Shown: positions 22,618 through 34,417 of the stretch, in pieces | Position numbering within the stretch: position 1 is the first letter of the stretch | Layout: the number at the start of each line of letters is the position of its first letter | NCBI RefSeq assembly: GCF_932526225.1 | Contig: NC_064045.1 | Span: 10,692,022 to 10,756,021 of the forward strand | Direction of reading: 5' to 3' | Length of the DNA stretch: 64,000 nucleotides | From: Nematostella vectensis | Lineage: Eukaryota; Cnidaria; Anthozoa; Actiniaria; Edwardsiidae | Notes under the pieces: generated by a model | Told to the model about the DNA's origin: nothing | Database searches by the model: none | The model's input: the letters and a program-made list of their open reading frames with translations, nothing else | Translations under genes and position numbers: made by a program

Positions 22618-23195
22618 TAGTAAAACATTGAAAACTAACCTAGACATTCTACAAAAATTCTTTGTTCGGGTGTAGCCAACATAGCAAGTGCATATCCAAA
22701 CATTCCTTTAGTCCTGCTTAAGAAAAGGATGTCATGACAAACAAATAACAGCAACTTTCAGCCGTTGCACGGAACTGGGAGTGACAAGTTCGTTTCGTCT
22801 TGTCTTCAAAAGGTGTTTTTATACAAAAATATAACTTAGGAACCATAGATTTTTGTATTTTCAAAGAAAATCATTATACTTTTTGATGTCATTGTATTAA
22901 AATAATCTACCCTGGTTCCTAGTTTACCACTGGTCAACTACTACCTGCTATGTAGGCTACTATATCCCCCAGTTATTACGCTATTTATTAATAACGCTAT
23001 TTAACCCCCCCCCCCCCCCAGCAATAATCAAATATTAGGGAGCTTATGCTTAGATGATTCTGGTCGACGGACAGCATATGGCTCAACGTCTGCTCCATCT
23101 GGCTGGCTTTCATATAAAAACCCTGCGAGTACTCTACAAACGGTTGCATTAACTACCTAATAACTGTTTTACACACTAGCAAATGTTTGTGCAAA

Positions 23196-23465
23196 TGGGG
23201 ACTTGCGCTAAGAGATCACGTGACCTTTTGGGTGGCAAATTCAAGCCAAAAAAAAAAAAAACAAAGAAATGCCTGCGCCCGTCACGCCAGAGAACGACGA
23301 AAAAATATATATTTAAATAAAAAAATTAACCCTTTCTGAAATAAAACTTTCTAGCTTTATTCGTAAGCACAATTTGCTTTTGGTTGCTGTTATTTTGCCG
23401 CTAAAAGCCTGAGCGCGCTAGTTTGCCACCCAAAAAGTCAAGTGATCTCTTAGCGCAAATCCCCA
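23196..23465. mobile_element. Foldback family C, two-armed copy
   Basis: The left arm reads TTGCGCTAAGAGATCACGTG, then CTTTTGGGTGGCAAA. The right arm is the reverse complement, ending TCTTAGCGCAAATCCCC. A poly-A run interrupts the left part. A partial relative is at 20136-20335. Confidence 0.8.
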
Positions 23466-23706
23466 ATTTTTTCACCATGTATTCCCAATATTCTAACAAT
23501 GCATGAGATCAAAATACTCACAAAACACCAATGTGTAAACCAGTTTTTAAGGTACAACTGAGAATCTACACAACACGAGGTTCCATTCCCGATGGCGGAC
23601 TAGCTGCCAATAAACGTTTGGAAAAACATATTGCATGGGAGGTCGAAGAGTCTCTGGCTAAACGCTAGCGCAAAACCACGTGATCTAATCAAGCAACCTG
23701 ATACGG

Positions 23707-26700
23707 TTATTTCCTGAACATGTGCCGCGCCGATTGTCTTAGTTCCACGCTTCCGGCTTCGCGGTCGCGCCCAGTCCCGCTCCGTCTCATGGCAGACCCT
23801 GACGGAGCAGTTGCCATGGCAGGTGTAGATCGCACGTGGGCACCAGACATACGGGACATGTCACCTCGGGGCATGTCCGCTGGGGAGACGTCCGCGGGCG
23901 CGCCTCGGTGCAAACGCATACTGACTCGCTTCTCGCGCTCTGCGCGAGACATGGGCCGACCCTGGGCACCTGGGAAGGAATAGTCTACTCGCATTACACA
24001 AAGCTAGGCACAACAAGTAGGGAATAGTCTACTCGCATTACACAAAGCTAGGCACAGCAAGTAGGGAATAGTCTACTCGCATTACACAAAGCTAGGCACA
24101 ACAGCTCGGGAATCGTGACGAGTGAAAGGTAAGCATAACAGCTCGGGAATCGTGACGAGTGAAAGGTAAGCATAACAGCTCGGGAATCGTGACGAGTGAA
24201 AGGTAAGCATAACAGCTCGGGAATCGTGACGAGTGAAAGGTAAGCATAACAGCTCGGGAATCGTGACGAGTGAAAGGTAAGCATAACAGCTCGGGCTTCG
24301 GGGCCAGTAAAAGGTAAGCACAGCAGCTCGGGATTCGTGACACGTGAAAGCTAAGCACAACAGCTCGGGAATCGTGAATATTAAATAAAGGAATTAGGAT
24401 TTTAATTTGTTTTATTTTATATTTTTATAGGTGATTTCCAGTATTGTGATTGGTTTCACTGTTATAACACTGGGCCACCATAGTGTAGCTATGATGATGT
24501 CTGTTCAGTTGTTATGGCTACACTAGTGTGATGCTGTGATAATGATATGGTGTTCAGACCATTGGCCTAGTGTGTTAGCGCGTCGGCCTCTCACCGCTGT
24601 GGCCCACGTTCGAATCCTGGCTCAAACTGGGGATTTTTCCGGGTTCCTGCCTTGATTCGAATTTGTGTCACAAGTGAGTTGAAGTTATTCTCCCGTGTTT
24701 CCAGTCTTCTCGGATGAGGACACTAAACCGGAGGTCCCGTCTCTTCCAGCTGCACTACACTAACCTGAACCGAAGGGACGTAAAAGAACCACTGGGGACG
24801 CAATAAACCCTCTGGCAGTGACCACCCCCAGTGACAGTGCTTACTAACCGAGGGCCATATGTTAGAAAACTGTATATTCGGTTAAATATGCTACCCTCGA
24901 TAAACAAAGAATAAACAAACAAACAAACAAACATCAGTTATCATGTTGTGGTGGTGCAGTGCCCACCATGACCTCCCAATGAAATACTCACCAACAGGCG
25001 ACGCAGCAGGACCTCCTATTGGATCCCGTAACCGTCCTGTGGCAGTCCCTGGGAGGGCACGGGTGGTGGAGCTGCGCATCTGTTGATGACGCTCATCCCG
25101 ATCCCTCTCTAGCGTCCGATCCCTGGACTTGTCCGGTCCAGGGTCTTCAACTCGCCCACTTCCCTAATGAGCGAAAAGAGAATTCTATGGTTGCGACAAA
25201 AAATAGTAATGGCAAAAGCGAGGCAAAATAACAAATAAATTAAGAGGATGGGGAATGGGAATAGATATTTTCTTGAAATATAAATCCTGGAATATACTTA
25301 TTAATGGATTTTTAATAAATCTAGCTTTAAAGAACTCCTGAAGTAACCCCGGGACTTCCCCTTTTGATAAGCACCCAAGACTACATAACAAGTGATCTTG
25401 TAGTCTCTTTTGCTAAAAGACCAACCCTACACTCAAACATCAGCGACAAAGGCATAAAACATTTCAACCTTGTGTTGATATCTCTTCTTGATAAGCGTTG
25501 AAACCTTGGCTGTCAATAACTTATAAAGTAGCTGTAACATGTCACGGTAAAATATCACCAGAGCCATCTCTATGAAATATGAAATTCAGCTGCCTTCTGT
25601 AATGCATGATCTGTTCCTAAAATGGCATATTGTTCACATGGCCTCTTGAAATCAGGGCAGGACTATAGTATGTGCTATACATGTACTTACAAACTTGAGA
25701 AGATTCCAATCAAACACGTAATCATATGTGTATCCTTGACGGTGGAAGAGATTGCGGAAAAGTTGTCTTAGGTATGAGTAGTCCGGCTTGTCATCAAACC
25801 TCAGCGATCGGCAGTTATTCAGGTAGGTGGCGAACTCAGCTAGACAAAAATTGCACAAGTCAGTTCTCTGGAAGAAATTCCTGATAAAATGTGTTTTTAT
25901 TGGGCTGTAAACTATTAGGTAAATGGTCCAGGCAACATTGTGAAAAATTACAAATTCTTTATTTTTAAACGTACCAAGAATGCCACCAAGACAAAGAAAA
26001 TAGTTGACCAATTAGCTCCAATAAATGTCTTCTTCCACCTAGATGCTCTGCTACCGACTTTATGCCTTTCTACTTACAGGGGAATCCTTTGCAGAGTACT
26101 TCGATGGGAGTAGACATCTTCTTTTCACTGATTCTTTCATATTTCTGTCTCTTTGTAGCAGCCTTTAGCCCTTGCCAAGGTAAGCTCCCAAGATTAAAGT
26201 ACATCAGAACATAGCCAAGGGATTCCAAATCATCTCTTCGACTCTGTTCTGTAAAGCAAATTGACAAATACAAAGATTAAGGGATAAACAAGTTCACTTG
26301 TAGCTCATTTATACATATACTTTTTCACATTGAAAACATTATTTAGAAGTAAACACAAAAAGGAGTGTCAATTATGTATGGCTGAGCAATTTCATTAAAT
26401 TTGCATCGCTACAGCAGGAAAAAAATTTTTGAAAACAAAACTAATGTTGACATATGGGTGCATTTCTGTTGACGATTGCATAGTTTATTTTGCCCCAAGG
26501 GATAGGTTCGCACTGTAGTTATGTGTTCTTAGGCTGCCTCTCCAGTAGGCATAGTGGTATTCAAAACAGGAATATTTCTTTGTTGTTATAACAGCATCTA
26601 TCCCTCTATACCAATCCATACATGCATGTTGATACTAGCAGGAAATGCCAGTAACATTCTTTTTCCTCTACATGAAATGTATTGGTCTGGACCTAACCCC

Positions 26701-29700
26701 TGATTGGTTAATAGGGGGGGGCACATACATAGGTATTGTATGGAAAACGCATAGGATTTGAAAATTCCTTAAGAAATGACCCACTTTTTGGCCGCCAAGA
26801 GGGTGCGGACACACCCTGTGTACCCCCCTGTGCACCCCCCCTGTGTACGCGCCTGTTGGTGACTGCAATGTCACACTTACAGCAACTATCCCATCTTACC
26901 GATTCCTAAATGTGTGTTGATGCTAGCATAGCGGGCGGTGCCGGTAAGGTTCTTGTTTTCTCTGTATGGAATGTGTTGGTGAGTACGAGGGTCACGATAC
27001 TTCTTGGCCAGGCCAAAGTCAATGATGTAAACCAGGTTGCCCTTTTTTCCAAGGCCCATCAGGAAATTATCAGGTTTGATATCTCTGTGGATGAAGTTCT
27101 TGCTGTGGACATATTCAATGCGGCTTATCTGGAAACAATAGTATTGAGCATTTTAGAGACACCAATAGCCAAACAAGAAAACTTGGCATCAAAATAAAAT
27201 CACTTGTGAAAAGGATAGACTTTTTAAGGAGACTTCTTCTAAGTCTTATCACAATTGATGCTTTTTCATTGCTCAAGTTGAGCACTTAACAAAGTTCAAA
27301 TAGAAATCAAAAAGAAACATCAGAACCCTTTTTTTTAAAGATGGGTTTGTTTAGTTTACTAGGTGTGTTTCCCCAAACAGATACTGTAGCTTATCCAACA
27401 GTGTGAGGCAGTAATGGAAAACATAAAACCCTGACGATATTATTTGGAAATTGAAAATTAAAGCCAACTTACTGTCTGATCAGCTAATAGAAGAACAGTC
27501 TTTATACTAAATTTCCTATTGCAGAAATTGAACAGATCTTCTAAGCTTGGGCCGAGTAACTCCATAACCAGTACGTTGTAATCGCCCTCAGTGCCACACC
27601 ACTTAATCGTTGGAATACCAACTGAAAATAAAACAAAAATAATGCCAATAAATGACCACACAAAGTTTGCATGGTGGCATGAGAATGAGGCAAACACATA
27701 TACAAACAACTTGAGAATCAACAAATACTTAGATGTCTGTTGGTTGCATTGAATTACAAAAACAATTCCAATAATGGACCAAGAACAAAAAAATGGGAAA
27801 TTTATGCACTTTTGGCAAGATTTCAAAATCAGAGTGCTTGAAAAGAGCCAAACGTCTATAGAGTTTTGGGAGAGGATAACAAGTGGAAAATCTTTATTTG
27901 GGGTGGCTATAAAAATAGAGTTTGGCCTACTGTAGAGGCAAAATGGGGATTTCAAAAGATGACAGTTTTTGCTTACAAGAGTTCATCTTAGAAGGACATT
28001 TTTTAATGTGTTTCTTTACAAATAATTTTTCTAAATAATACAGAATGTGACCAAATTAAAGCCTCCCCCCCTACCTCAAACATGCACATGATCTTACAAA
28101 CAAGATATTTAGGTTTCCAATATTGTGTTAAAACTTTTTGTTAATTACATTGTGCAAAATTCCAAAGCAGCAGTGTTCTTGAACTAGAAAAATGAAAGTA
28201 ATATACAAAAAACTAGTAGTTTGCTCAGCCAAATTTTCAACTTATTGAGACTTCTTCAGGGTAAACTCTAGTGTAATGAATGAAGATCCTAGGAGGTCTC
28301 TTGATTGCCAGTGCTTCAGTGAAAATGGCAGAGGTGAATAGATCAGATTGTTTGACTGTCAATCATCCATCACCTCATGCCTTCCACCAATCAATAAGCT
28401 AGATTATTTCCTGACTCCATGGAGCAAAATATATATAAGCGAAAAGCTTTCTTGGTTATAATGATATGAATTTTGTGGGGGAGAAAACAGCAGAGAAAAA
28501 GAAGACGGAGCATATCTGCTAGTAAAGCTTCCGAAGGCAGAACTAGCTATTTTTGTGACATTATGCATAATAAATAGTTTGACAAGAGCATAACAAAGAA
28601 TGCATTCATTATTGCAATTTGATTTTCATCACAAGGAAACGTACTGGCAAGGCTTACAGCTAACTAAATAATATGAAAATGAAGGGCAATGATAAATCAT
28701 CAAAATCGAGGACAGAAGCAATACAATCAGTATAAAAAACAACAATAACTAAATTTGTTGATAATATTTAGCAAGCTGCTGCAGTGATTCTGGATCATTA
28801 ATTTTTTCTTCTGGTAAATCATGAACAACTCTGGCAGATATTAACCAGATTTGTTTTATACTTTGAGAGATAATCTAATGGCAATATTTAGATTTCAAGT
28901 ACTTTCATTTCAGATCAACTTAAGCATGATGTTTTTCACATATAGAAATTTATATATCTCGTCGGCTAAGTATTTTAACTTTCTAATTAATTTTGTATAA
29001 CTTCAAATACAGTCGACGAATTGTAGACTTCCAATTAGGTGTGAAATAAGCAATTCAAAATACAAGCAAAATGTTAAAAAAAAAGGCTAAATTGATAGTT
29101 GGGTTAAAGATTCTTAAATAGAAAGCAATACAAATCTGAGAGCCTGCGCAAAATAATAACGAAATAATAACACAGAAAATTAATTTTCATTTTTTTCCTC
29201 TTGGGGGGATTTTGTTGCCTTCTGTGTTGAGGCGGAAATTTGATTCGATGATTAGTAAATTTTACGAGAAATCGTAACAAATCGTTCACACAAAGTGATG
29301 TGTTTGTGTTTACGTTTCAAACCAAGCTTGAGAATTGCATGTGGCGAAAACCCTGCCAGTAAATCGAAAGAATATATATTTTTTCCAGATTTGAGGCACT
29401 CAAAATGTTTTAAATGCTGTAATAATAAAGTGGGTTATGGTATTATTATAACGAAATAAGAGAGAAGCTATACTTCGCTTTTAAATCTAAGTAAATTCTA
29501 TTAATCGTTCAAGTAACAACAATAACTCCCACAAACCTCCGCCTTGCATCATTTTGTAGAACTTTGCTTCGATGTGAAGCTGTGGATGTTTGGTTTTTAC
29601 ACATTCTAGCTTTATAGCGACTTCTTCCCCGGTAGAAATGCTTGTGCCTGAAAAACCAAGCAAAGTATCACAGATTTTGCAGAAACAACAAGACGAAAGA

Positions 29701-29805
29701 ATCCGGATTTGGCTAAATTACCAACATACCAAGATAAATGTCTCCAAAGGAACCACTTCCAATTTTTCTACCAAGACGGTACTTGTTCCCAACTCTTAGC
29801 TCCAT
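23707..29805 (-). CDS. CSNK1D: Casein kinase 1 delta/epsilon (8 exons)
   Basis: Ser/Thr kinase of circadian, Wnt and cell-division pathways in animals. Exons in coding order: 29730-29805, 29537-29647, 27473-27621, 26900-27128, 26078-26248, 25691-25839, 24992-25163, 23707-23969. Phases join to 439 residues; human delta and epsilon have about 415. Visible features are the start [13 protein letters not shown]-loop GSGSFG (16-21), VAIK with Lys38, the catalytic loop HRDIKPDN with Asp128, DFG at 149-151, and [17 protein letters not shown]. The charged tail begins after DWNLLKF (residue 295) and ends with [12 protein letters not shown], the signature of the delta/epsilon autoinhibitory tail; CK1 alpha lacks it. 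The start ATG matches the conserved family start. A head-to-head neighbour starts at 30470. Delta versus epsilon cannot be told from one invertebrate copy. Confidence 0.95.
23977..24375. repeat. 44-bp and 37-bp arrays next to the last CK1 acceptor
   Basis: Three units of 44 bp (starting GGAATAGTCTACTCGC at 23977, 24021, 24065) begin 8 bp upstream of the last CK1 exon (coding strand minus). They merge through GGCACAACAGCTCGGGAATC into seven to eight units of 37 bp (AGCTCGGGAATCGTGACGAG) ending near 24375. Confidence 0.9.
24556..24931 (+). mobile_element. SINE with tRNA-Ser/Leu-like head and (AAAC)n tail
   Basis: The head TTGGCCTAGTGTGTTAGCGC followed by CGTCGGCCTCTC resembles type II tRNA A-box regions. 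The B box GTTCGAATCC lies at 24608-24617. A body of about 250 bp and an (AAAC)n tail at about 24904-24931 follow. It lies in the last CK1 intron, opposite to the gene and about 60 bp from the splice donor at 24991. Confidence 0.85.
27622..29536 (-). other. CK1 intron 2 (1.9 kb)
   Basis: AT-rich, with no conserved coding signal. Near 28228-28262 there is a single arm (CCAAATTTTC and GACTTCTTCAGGG) like the hairpin at 1989-2145. The shorter CK1 introns (for example 26249-26899) hold only low-complexity G/C runs. Confidence 0.6.
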
Positions 29806-30469
29806 GCTCAAGAAATGACAATCTTTTAATGTCTTGCTGAAATTATTTGTGTCAAGAAAGGAGATGTGATGTGACAGCTTCTCCTTTGATTCTACTCCAC
29901 ATGAAGCACTCTCAGGCTTTTCTATTTGAATTTCGGTTTAGCCGACCACAAAGGGACAAAGTACAGATATCTAGCTATAACTGAGAGCACGTATAGTTCT
30001 AAACATTGTTCACAGAGAGTAGGATGGACTTGGATGCGGAAGGATTATATAGCTCAATTGGACGCCATTTTGTTTCGTTTACTTGTACGAGACTTGATCC
30101 ACACAAAAAAAATATTGTATTGCCAAGGCGCTTCCCATATATGGACATCCGCTAGGGATTGTCCGGAAACACGAAATGAACACGAGAATCTTTCGATCTT
30201 TTCAATCAATTCGAGATCCTTTCGAAAGAAATATATTGACCACTAAATCACCGCTTTTCAAAATATGTTTATATTTTCTTGTGTGTACACTTTTTCACAA
30301 TTTTCCAACTTTATGCGTCAAAACAAGGGAATCGAGAATAATCCGATTTCATTAGATTGGGTTTCCTGTGCTCTTACAAAAAGCAGCCGCTGGAATTTTG
30401 TATTGCAGTCTCGTATATCATTTTCACTTTCAGTTTCGGACAGATAGAACCTGATAGAACATTTGCTAA
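29806..30469. promoter_or_regulatory. Divergent promoter region, CK1 / RING protein
   Basis: There are 664 bp between the two start codons, which point away from each other. Both 5' UTRs and any shared promoter must lie here unless there are upstream non-coding exons. I see no convincing TATA box or named site. Confidence 0.6.
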
Positions 30470-31798
30470 ATGGGGATCGATATAGACAGATTCGTGGACG
30501 TCAGTCCTGAACTAGTGTGTTGTATTTGCACTGGTGTGCTAGAAGATCCAGTAGAGTCGCCCTGTAGACACGTTTTCTGCTCCGAATGCATCTCAAAATG
30601 GCTACAAAATAATTCAAACTGTCCGACCTGTCGAAGCCAAGTGCGTGCAAAAAATCTGAAACCAGTTCTTCCACTTGTCAGAAATATCATTTCTAAACTA
30701 AAGATTCACTGTGACTTTAAAACCCAAGGCTGTAAGGCTATTGTGTCCCTCGAATCGCTGAAGAGACATGCTACTATCTGTGTGATGGCACCCGTGACTT
30801 GCACCTATGCTAACTGCGGGAAAGTTGTACCTAAAAAGGACTTGGACAAACACAGAAGAATCTGCCCTTTGAGGACAACTGTCTGCATTAAAGGATGCGG
30901 ACTTGAAATGTTGGCCTCCAAGTTACACACGCACAATTGTATCAAGGAATTGAAAAAGAAAATGGATGGTAAACTAGACACTCGAGATTTTCATACACAT
31001 AGACGTTTACAAATCCCCATATTTACCCCTCCCAGTGGGGTAGGCATAAACAGTTTGGTTTCATTAATCAGTATGGTAATCATAAAATGGGATATATTAG
31101 CTGGGACACTTGAGAGAACCGGGGCACTTTGGATAGCTGGGGTGACTGGCTGAATAAAATGGTTGGGGGGCCTGGGCCCCCACAATAATTTTAACCGTTC
31201 AAAAAAAAAATGATATGTTGCACAGAGTAGAATTGAGGAAGGATTTTTGGTATCACTTGGCAAACTTGCCAACCTCCAATTACAAGTGCCCATTGTGTTG
31301 ACTTTGAACAAATTATGACATCTCATAAATCAACCCTTAACAGATTTTTCAATGACCAGCGTTTGTCTATTTTAAGATCAAGGAGAGAGAATTGGAAAGC
31401 TGGAAGATCAAGTCAAATACCTGCAGTCGGCTCTGAGGAGGTTAGAAGAGGTTGCCCAAGTATCTTCACCAAGGTACAGTCCTGAGAGAAGCAGACGGCA
31501 GAGTTCCAGTCCTGAGAGAAGCAGAGGTAGACGGCAAAGTTCCAGTCCTGAGATAAGCAGAGGCAGATGGCAGAGTTCCAGTCCTGAGATAAGCAGAGGC
31601 AGACGGCAGAGCTCCAGTCCTGAGATAAGGAGATTAGGCACCAGACGGCATAGATCGCGTACATCCAGTCCTCCAGATTGGAATCATAGTAACAGTCCTC
31701 CAAGGAGGAGGAGGAGGAGGGATTTTTCTATGACACCAGAGTACCTAACTAGTACAAGCTTTGATTCATCGCTATCAAGTGATAGTGATAGTGATTGA
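30470..31798 (+). CDS. RING and TRAF-type zinc-finger protein with RS-like tail (RNF41/RNF151-like)
   Basis: Probable E3 ubiquitin ligase. Exons 30470-30968 and 31377-31798 join (phase 1) to 306 residues. The RING is clear: Cys17, Cys20, Cys32, His34, Cys37, Cys40, Cys51, Cys54. It is followed by TRAF-type zinc fingers (Cys81, Cys88, His100, Cys104; Cys111, Cys116, His128, Cys132) and a further Cys/His cluster to about residue 157 with GCGLEM. The start MGIDIDRF recalls RNF41 (NRDP1) and the zinc-finger layout recalls RNF151. A short coiled coil in exon 2 (GKLEDQVKYLQSALRRLEEV) precedes a Ser/Arg/Pro tail built on SSSPEISRGRRQ repeats, ending SSDSDSD. The RNF41 substrate-binding domain is absent. 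If the intron is retained, the frame stops at 31153. Confidence 0.85.
31484..31640 (+). repeat. 36-bp in-frame coding repeat (12 residues, about 4 units)
   Basis: Units encode SPERSRRQSS, SPERSRGRRQSS, SPEISRGRWQSS and SPEISRGRRQSS, followed by a diverged SPEIRRLGTRR. Each keeps an SP pair, possible phosphorylation sites. Unit length is a multiple of three, so copy-number change would keep frame. Confidence 0.9.
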
Positions 31799-34417
31799 GA
31801 GTCTAATAAATGATCAAGAGAAAAAAGACTGGTTTGGAATATGGCTAAATATAAGAGCAGGGATTTATATTTGTTTAACTGTCTGCATGGAGTGTGATAA
31901 ATGTGTCTCTTTGAATGAAATTTATTCAGTAGTATTAAATCAGAACATAACACAAATTTAAAGATTCACAAAGATAGGTGAATCAGTCATTGAAGTGCAT
32001 CACCAGATTAAAAAAAGCTGTTGTTTATGGGTAACAATTAATCAAAAAAATTGCATTTTCGAATGTATATTTTTTTACAATAATCTCTGATGACAGTCTT
32101 TATAAACGTATGACCAAGATGACCATGCTAATTTATGGATGGCAAATATAACACTAGACTCGGTTTTCAGTGGTTAAGTCATGCGCTTCTCCTCCAACAG
32201 ACAGCTGGTTAAGGTACCATGTCTAAGACGTCACATTGTAATTTAGGCCACACGCATCCAGAGGTTTTTAAAACAAGTTTTTTTCCATATTCAAGCAAAA
32301 AGCATCCACACAAAAGCATACAATACGCATCCACACAAAAGCATACAATACGTATTTGCCATCCACACGAAAATGCTGGGTATAAAGAAATACCATAGGA
32401 TAGACTACTATGCATGTGCTGTAGGACAAGGAGTAAGCAACCTGATTCTATTACGTCATCGTATTAAAAAAAAAGACCTCTGTTTTCAGTGTCCACAAGT
32501 GTACAGAGAACCTCTGTTTTCAAGAACCTCCGCTCTGGAGACCATATTCAAAAACCTCTGTTTTCGGTGCCCGAATAAGCCAAATTAAATGTATTTGCAC
32601 ATTTGAAAATCGCTTCAAACTCTTTCTGACCTAATAAATGGCTTAAAACTTTCTCATCTTCACTTTTTTCTGTTTGAAGAAAAGGTTGTTAAAGTAGACT
32701 TTGTTTCAATACTGTGTTATGATAATTATGCTAATGTGTTTGTTATCATGTTTTTTTTTTATCTTTTCCCACCGTACCCCCCATTCCCACCCACTCTATC
32801 TTATGAAATTCAGAGTAAAATTTTTCTACATAACTGAGAAACTACTTTTTACACACACAATTGCAAAATTTATAATCAGTGCCTTTATTTGGTACAATCA
32901 AGGTACAGTGCTGTTAACATGGTATTACACAATAATGAAAATGAGACAAATAGTGTTGGATAATTATTCTGGATTTACAATTCATGGGATTTTATTCAAA
33001 CTGCTAAAGTTTACTAACATTTTGTAATATTCCAAGATCAACATCCTTTACAAGAGAAGGAGTTGAGCTTGGTTCCTACCAGATCTTACCTATTTATTGT
33101 ATCACTTTAAGAGATAGAACTTAGTCCTGGATTAACAGACAACAAAATCATCATCATTTTTTAAATTACAGAAATTCGCAAGCTTAAAATTCAGAGCAAT
33201 ATATTGGACAAGACAGTTAATGATTCTGATGAATCCCATCGACAACTGTGGTCTATTCTAGTTGTTAATGCAATATAGTCCTACCTGCTTTTAGTTGCCT
33301 TACCTTGCCTTCTCACATTTACTATCCAAACAAAATGTATCCAAAAAGTTTATTTTCTTGACAAAATCTTGGGAGGGAGTTTGAAATGTGACAGGTAAGT
33401 AATCAAAATCACTCCAAAAGAAGTCAAGCATGTCAATATGTCTAGAAAACGTTTTAACTGTTCTTAGCTGAATAGCACAGCAACATTTCAGAGGGGAAAA
33501 ACAACTAGTTGCAAAAAAAGTCAAGAGCAGGAAAGTTGTGTTACCTCCCTGCCAGATGTAGTTGTCGGCATCTTGAATTACTTACAAAGACTAAAGCCCT
33601 ATATCTTGCAATTAAACTAAATTAAACTAAATTAAATTAATTAAATTAAACTAAAGCCCTATATCTTGCAATTATAAGAATACTCATGCTTTCAACAAAG
33701 GGGGCTGTTGGTAAATGGTTACGGTATGGCTTTTTTATAACAGTTTAGCCTGCTTGTAGGCACTTAATAGTGTTTTTACTGCAAAAACAAAACAGCTCTA
33801 CACTGTTTTTTTTGTGTGCAATCAAACGCGTGTATGTAGATTATAGTAGTTAAAGGTTACAGCTTTATTCGTGGCACAATCTCTCCTACCTTGTTATGCC
33901 ATTAGTCTTTTAGAGAACCTTTCCTACCTTTTGATTTCCTACCTTTAAAGTTATCAGGGTAAAGAGCTCTATCATGGGTTTCTTTGGAAAAAGCAAATTG
34001 TAAATTAATTGCCAGGGTAACACCAGTAAGTGTGGATAACCTTCAGTTAATGCCATACAGTGAGAACATTGATCGAAGTACATTGCTTCCAAAAACCCAA
34101 CCATAATATATGTTATTACAGATCTTACTCTACTTGGGGTCAATTTGAAAAAAAGAAAACATACAGCATTTGGCCAAGATAAAACAAACAACCCATATAC
34201 ATAGGGTGGTTCCCTAATATTATTGAAAAATTCTTGATACAAGGTTTTCTCTGTATGACATGATCTTCCCTAAGACTGTTAGCATATTTTAAATCCCAAA
34301 GTAATCAAGTAAAAATAGCATTACAAATCTCTTACAAGAAAATCCTGTAAGGCAAAATGAGACTGTACATCAATGTATTTATATATAAACATGAAAAAAA
34401 TCTGAACTAAAACTAAG
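31799..34417. other. Tail-to-tail intergenic region, RING gene / ZNF207
   Basis: AATAAA at 31805-31810, right after the stop, is a likely polyadenylation signal for the RING gene. Elsewhere there are only AT-rich sequence, a small direct repeat (CTAAAGCCCTATATCTTGCA at 33591-33612 and 33650-33671 flanking TTAAAC repeats), and CATACAATACG duplicated near 32317-32352. No gene is supported. Confidence 0.6.

Larger units (their letters stand above)
20925..23706. other. Tail-to-tail intergenic region between dynein and CK1
   Basis: It holds a SINE (21272-21600), MITE B copy 2, a 143-bp foldback, foldback C and a poly-C run near 23000. I see no supported gene. Short open frames here are non-conserved or lie in repeats. 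Confidence 0.6.

Noticed and set aside
30969..31153. Read-through end of the RING protein exon
   Set aside because: A GGTAAAC donor and an in-frame acceptor at 31376 give a longer protein with a coiled coil; the read-through adds no recognised sequence.
32159..32215. tRNA-like stretch with CAGTGGTTAAGTCATGCGC
   Set aside because: Only a weak A-box resemblance; no B box at the right distance.
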